DNA of 64,000 nt from Halococcus saccharolyticus DSM 5350. GTDB lineage: Archaea > Halobacteriota > Halobacteria > Halobacteriales > Halococcaceae. The stretch covers positions 120,078 through 184,077 of the forward strand of contig NZ_AOMD01000033.1 of the NCBI RefSeq assembly GCF_000336915.1, given 5' to 3'. Shown here piece by piece: positions 60,861-64,000 of the stretch; position 1 is the first letter of the stretch; every line of letters starts with the position of its first letter. The position numbers were made by a program, and so were the translations under genes. The notes below the pieces were generated by a model that did no database searches, was not told the origin of the DNA, and saw nothing but the letters and a program-made list of their open reading frames with translations.

Positions 60861-62600
60861 TCAGTCCGATCCCCAGACGTCGGCGAGTGGGTGGTCGTCG
60901 GGATCGGTCCGTGAGCTTCGCGTCCGCCGATTCGTGGCGGCGGTACCGACACTGCCACCGTCGCCGCCGGCAGCGTCGGGATCGAACTCTGGTAGTTCCG
61001 AACGGCTCATCCGATCGACCTGAGCGGCGAACCAGTCGGGCATCGCGCCGCGCGAGCGATCGAACAGGTCGAGCAGGCTCGCGTCCGCGAGATACGTCGC
61101 GCCGTGATCGTCGGGCGCGCGCACGACTCGACCGCACGCCTGGATCACGGTCTTGAGCGCCGTTCGGTAGTACCAGCCCCACTGGCCCTCCTCCAGCCGC
61201 CGCGCGACCCGCGAATCACGAGTGTTCGGATACGGGGCCTTGCAGAGCACCTGCCATCGGGCGAGATCCCCCTCCAGATCGAGCGCCTCCTCCATTTTCA
61301 CCGATACAAATAGTTCGGGATCGTCGGTCGCGAGCCACGTCTCCAGCGCCTCGTCCCGGTTCTCGCGGTCGTGCGTACGGATCCGCTCGCCGACGCCGAA
61401 CTCCCGCAGACGATCCACGAGACGCTCCGCGATGGCGTAGGAGTGGGCGTGGACGATCCCCTTTTCCTCGGCGTGACGGGTCATGAGCTGGACGATCAGG
61501 CGCGCGATCTTCGGGAGGGTCTCGTCGCGGTGCTCGTAGGTCATCTTTCCCTGCGTCACGTCGTACAGTGGTCGATTCTCGACTGGAAATGTATGGGAGA
61601 CGTCGACCAGCGCCGCGTCGTCGGGATCGAGCCCGACGCCACGACAGAACCCCTCTTTGTCGAGAATGGTCGCCGACAGCAGCGCGAAGTTGTTGGCGCG
61701 GTCCCAGACCGTATGCTGGAGGTAGCGTTCGGGGTTGAGCGGCTTGATCGTCACCGTTCCACCCTCACCGCCCGGCTGATCGACGATCCACGTGCTCGCA
61801 CTCCCCGGGTCCCGGTAGTCCGAGACGAACCAGTCGAGGTTCGAGATGAGTTCTTGCAGTCGGTCGCGCTCGGTGACTTCCGCGATCGTGAGTTCGTCGG
61901 CTCCCACGAGCGTGTCCTTCCGGCGACCGCAGACGCCCGAGAGACGGTCGGCGAAGCGGGCTGCGGCCTCAGCGCCGTCGATGTCGGGGATCGAAAGCTC
62001 GTCCCACACCGGTACCGTGTCGGGCCGGAGGTCGATGGTGGCGTACATCTCGGCCCACTCGGCGAGTCCGTGAGCCTCGTCGATCACCGCCACGTCGCGC
62101 TGGCCGAAGGCCTCGGAGCCCGCGGTCTGCATGAAGTAGGCGAGCGTCATCGCCGCGATCGAACGGTTCGAGGCGATCGCCCGATCAGAGAAGTACGGAC
62201 AGCGGTGTCTGATCGAACAGTCGAAGCCTGTCTCGCGCGCACACGGCGCACGATCCACCGGGGTGTCGGTTTCGCCAGCGACCAGACACGTGTAGTTGCG
62301 CTTGCCGCGGATGACCTGGAGATCAGAGAGGAGGGGATCGGCCGCCACGTCGTCGAGCTGGGAGACTTGCGGGGTGGTGTAGTACGCGCCGACCGGTTCG
62401 GCAGGTGCGGCCTCGTCGGCCCGCACCGCACACCCCGCGATCGCCCGTGCGAGCAGCGACTTCCCCGAACCTGTGGGCGCGCGCACCAGCACGACGTCGT
62501 TGCCCGCCGCGAACGCCTCGCGGATCTCGTGGAGGGCTGCCTGCTGGTTCCCCCGGTAGGATGGCGCGGGAAACTCGCTCTCGATCCGGGCGGGGTTCAC
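60861..62600 (-). CDS. DinG/XPD-like Fe-S DNA helicase
   Basis: 579-aa superfamily 2 helicase. Walker A RAPTGSGKSLLA (40-51), four cysteines C105, C120, C128 and C134 for a 4Fe-4S cluster, and DEAH in VIDEAHGLAEW. The C-terminal half holds the second RecA domain with QACGRVVRAPDDHGATYL (motif VI). It is shorter than the other XPD-type helicase of the window and likely has a distinct repair role. It converges with NhaC and is followed upstream by a small zinc-ribbon gene on the same strand. Confidence 0.88.
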   Translation of the reverse strand: MNPARIESEFPAPSYRGNQQAALHEIREAFAAGNDVVLVRAPTGSGKSLLARAIAGCAVRADEAAPAEPVGAYYTTPQVSQLDDVAADPLLSDLQVIRGKRNYTCLVAGETDTPVDRAPCARETGFDCSIRHRCPYFSDRAIASNRSIAAMTLAYFMQTAGSEAFGQRDVAVIDEAHGLAEWAEMYATIDLRPDTVPVWDELSIPDIDGAEAAARFADRLSGVCGRRKDTLVGADELTIAEVTERDRLQELISNLDWFVSDYRDPGSASTWIVDQPGGEGGTVTIKPLNPERYLQHTVWDRANNFALLSATILDKEGFCRGVGLDPDDAALVDVSHTFPVENRPLYDVTQGKMTYEHRDETLPKIARLIVQLMTRHAEEKGIVHAHSYAIAERLVDRLREFGVGERIRTHDRENRDEALETWLATDDPELFVSVKMEEALDLEGDLARWQVLCKAPYPNTRDSRVARRLEEGQWGWYYRTALKTVIQACGRVVRAPDDHGATYLADASLLDLFDRSRGAMPDWFAAQVDRMSRSELPEFDPDAAGGDGGSVGTAATNRRTRSSRTDPDDHPLADVWGSD

Positions 62601-62638
62601 GTTCGGAAAATCGCCGCCCGGAAGGTAAATCCTCCGGG

Positions 62639-62863
62639 CTACTCGTCGATCGTGTGCTCGTACCCGTCGAGCGCCGCGACGTCCCTCGCCCGCGCGTCCT
62701 CGGGGAGTTCCTCGATACAGTCATAACAGAGGAGATGCTCGGAGCCGTCTTCGAATTCGAGGGTCAGCCCCTCGCTCGCGTCACCGCCAAACGTCCAGAG
62801 GTTCGCGATCCCGCCCGCGATCTGCACCGCACGCCCACAGCCGTCACACGGCTCGGTAGTCAT
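62639..62863 (-). CDS. 74-aa zinc-ribbon protein
   Basis: Small protein with C6-x2-C9 (PCDGCG) and C46-x2-C49 (LLCYDCIEEL), a treble-clef/zinc-ribbon of the type seen in haloarchaeal DUF families. The middle is beta-rich (GGIANLWTFGG, LTLEFEDGSEHL). It starts 21 bp after a perfect 20-bp palindrome and is followed 38 bp later by the Fe-S helicase gene. It may be an autoregulator or helicase accessory; both are inference. Confidence 0.78.
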   Translation of the reverse strand: MTTEPCDGCGRAVQIAGGIANLWTFGGDASEGLTLEFEDGSEHLLCYDCIEELPEDARARDVAALDGYEHTIDE

Positions 62864-62883
62864 GTATTGTCGGTGGGTACGCC

Positions 62884-62903
62884 CAGAGAAAGCCCTTTCT
62901 CTG
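62884..62903. promoter_or_regulatory. Perfect 9-2-9 palindrome in zinc-ribbon promoter
   Basis: CAGAGAAAG-CC-CTTTCTCTG, 21-40 bp upstream of the ATG, i.e. across the expected TATA position. Its geometry equals that of the operator at 20516-20535, with a related AAAG/CTTT core. Confidence 0.6.
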
Positions 62904-62997
62904 ACTCCTGGCGGCCGAAGCATTCGCTACCGGTCGAGCGTCGCGATTACTGTCGATCGGGTCGGTGATGAGCGCTAATTTGTCCGAACCGAACTCC

Positions 62998-63116
62998 GAT
63001 ACAAATGAGAACCGCAAGCCACACCCTCCCCAGCCGATTCGCTCACTCGCTTCGCTCGTTCGCTCATCCCTCGCGCGAGTCGGGCGTCTTCGACGCCCTC
63101 CCGCGCGCCACCGCAC
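62998..63116 (+). repeat. Interspersed repeat, family A copy 5
   Basis: CAAATGAGAACCGCAAGCCA, CACCCTCCCCAGCCGATTCG, CGCTTCGCTCG tracts, CATCCCTCGCGCGAGTCG, perfect hairpin GGGCGTC-TTC-GACGCCC and CCCGCGCGCC. It fills the gap between the zinc-ribbon gene and the last gene. Confidence 0.8.
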
Positions 63117-63199
63117 CGAAACCGAGTGACAGTCCGACCAATAACGCCCGGATCTACCGGCGAGCGTGGACTTATACTCCGCCGGCCCCTCCCTCGCGT

Positions 63200-64000
63200 A
63201 TGCGCGTGTTGGTGACCGGCGCGACGGGGTTCGTCGGAAGTCGCCTCGTCCCGGCGCTGATCGAGGCGGGCCACGACGTCAGAGTGCTCACCCGCGACGC
63301 CGACGGGTACGACGGGCCGGCCGGCGAGGTGTGCGAGGGCGACATCCTCGATGCCGGCACGTTCGAACACGCTCTGGAAGGGATCGACGCCGCGTACTAC
63401 CTCATCCACTCGATGGAGTCCGGGACCGACTTCGCGGCGCGAGATCGCCGAGCGGCCCACAACTTCCAGCGCGCGGCGAGCGAGGCGGGTATCGATCGGG
63501 TGCTCTACCTCGGTGGGCTGGGCGAAACCCGCCAGGGCCTCTCCGAGCACCTGATGTCCCGCCGCGAGGTCGAGACCATCCTCGCCGACGGCAGCTACGA
63601 CCTCACCACGCTCCGGGCTGCGATCATCGTGGGCGAGGGCTCGTCGAGCTTCGCGATGGTCGAACAGCTCGTCCACCGGCTTCCAGTGATGATCACGCCG
63701 AAGTGGGTCCGTACCGAGTGCCAGCCCATCGCGATCGCGGACGTGATCGCCTATCTCGTGGGCTGTCTCGACGTCCCCGAAACCGCGGGTGACACCTTCG
63801 AGATCGGCGGTCCCGAGGTGCTGACCTACCGCGAACTCCTCGAACGCACCGCCGGGATCGCCGATCGGTCGCTGTTCATCCTTCCCGTGCCGGTGCTCTC
63901 GCCGAAGCTCTCGGCGTACTGGGTTGATCTCGTCACCGACATCCCGAAGGCGGTCGCCCACCCGCTGATCCTTGGGCTCAAGAACACCGTCGTGGTCGAC
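63200..64000 (+). CDS. NAD(P)-binding Rossmann protein, 3' truncated by window
   Basis: First 267 residues of an extended-SDR/NmrA-like protein; the frame is open at the window end. N-terminal VLVTGATGFVGSRLVPALIE binds NAD(P), then RAAIIVGEGSSSF and IAIADVIAYLVGCLD resemble the complex I 39-kDa-subunit/UDP-sugar epimerase-like group. The classical YxxxK is not evident, suggesting a binding or atypical reductase role. Starts with ATG 84 bp after the repeat. Confidence 0.83.
   Translation, partial: MRVLVTGATGFVGSRLVPALIEAGHDVRVLTRDADGYDGPAGEVCEGDILDAGTFEHALEGIDAAYYLIHSMESGTDFAARDRRAAHNFQRAASEAGIDRVLYLGGLGETRQGLSEHLMSRREVETILADGSYDLTTLRAAIIVGEGSSSFAMVEQLVHRLPVMITPKWVRTECQPIAIADVIAYLVGCLDVPETAGDTFEIGGPEVLTYRELLERTAGIADRSLFILPVPVLSPKLSAYWVDLVTDIPKAVAHPLILGLKNTVVVD

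Overview
The window is chromosomal DNA from a halophilic archaeon (class Halobacteria). GC is high, the predicted proteins are acidic, TATA elements lie about 25-30 bp before many start codons (leaderless mRNAs), and the informational genes are archaeal: PolD large subunit, RadA, aIF6, L31e/L39e, prefoldin alpha, SRP54/FtsY and an XPD-type helicase. I do not assign a genus. Bases 1-18 are the Tn5 (Nextera) mosaic end, so the left edge is probably a contig end carrying untrimmed adapter.

Layout. 0-5 kb: two divergent rhodaneses, a bacterio-opsin-activator-like HTH regulator, a tiny YHS protein, a methyltransferase and a DUF2391 membrane protein. 5-9 kb: a Tat-exported subtilase, then a PH-like membrane gene flanked by a partial duplication of its neighbour, small membrane ORFs and a metallo-hydrolase. 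9-11.7 kb: DUF5786, DUF99, uracil-DNA glycosylase and AIM24 genes. 11.7-16 kb: the biotin operon bioB-bioU-bioF-bioD, without bioA. 16-25 kb: hisH, a CDF metal transporter, XPD helicase, a DUF2178/XRE operon with a perfect palindromic operator, and PPC-PolD2. 25-34 kb: rubredoxin-like protein, ketopantoate reductase, sulfatase-fold hydrolase, cation/H+ antiporter, NifU-C scaffold, tandem M29 aminopeptidases and an atypical SDR. 34-40 kb: tRNA-Arg(UCU) with a duplicated 3' end, nucleotide kinase, UPF0201, a membrane b-type/Mo oxidoreductase, a nuclease lipoprotein, split MgtE halves and a CPBP protease. 40-48 kb: the SRP/prefoldin/ribosomal block, ZIP transporter, ThpR, TPR, DUF424 and GYD genes. 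48-64 kb: SufS, a wHTH/DUF7521 pair, an RND-type exporter, SufU, RadA, PspAB, HtpX, NMD3, NhaC, a second Fe-S helicase, a zinc ribbon and a truncated NAD(P)-binding protein.

Working connections. SufS, SufU and the NifU-C protein can supply Fe-S clusters to BioB, the UDG and both Fe-S helicases encoded here. SRP54, FtsY and L31e/L39e/aIF6 form one protein-synthesis and targeting block. HtpX and PspAB form an envelope-stress pair.

The most unusual material is between genes. At least nine copies of GC-rich interspersed repeats sit mainly at the ends of transcription units; their hairpin stems change sequence from copy to copy yet stay complementary. Other points of interest are an AT-rich patch of rare codons exactly over the PolD2 active-site motif where inteins insert, two promoter palindromes of identical 9-2-9 geometry, short ORFs abutting two downstream genes, and an internal twin-arginine segment inside a polytopic Mo enzyme.
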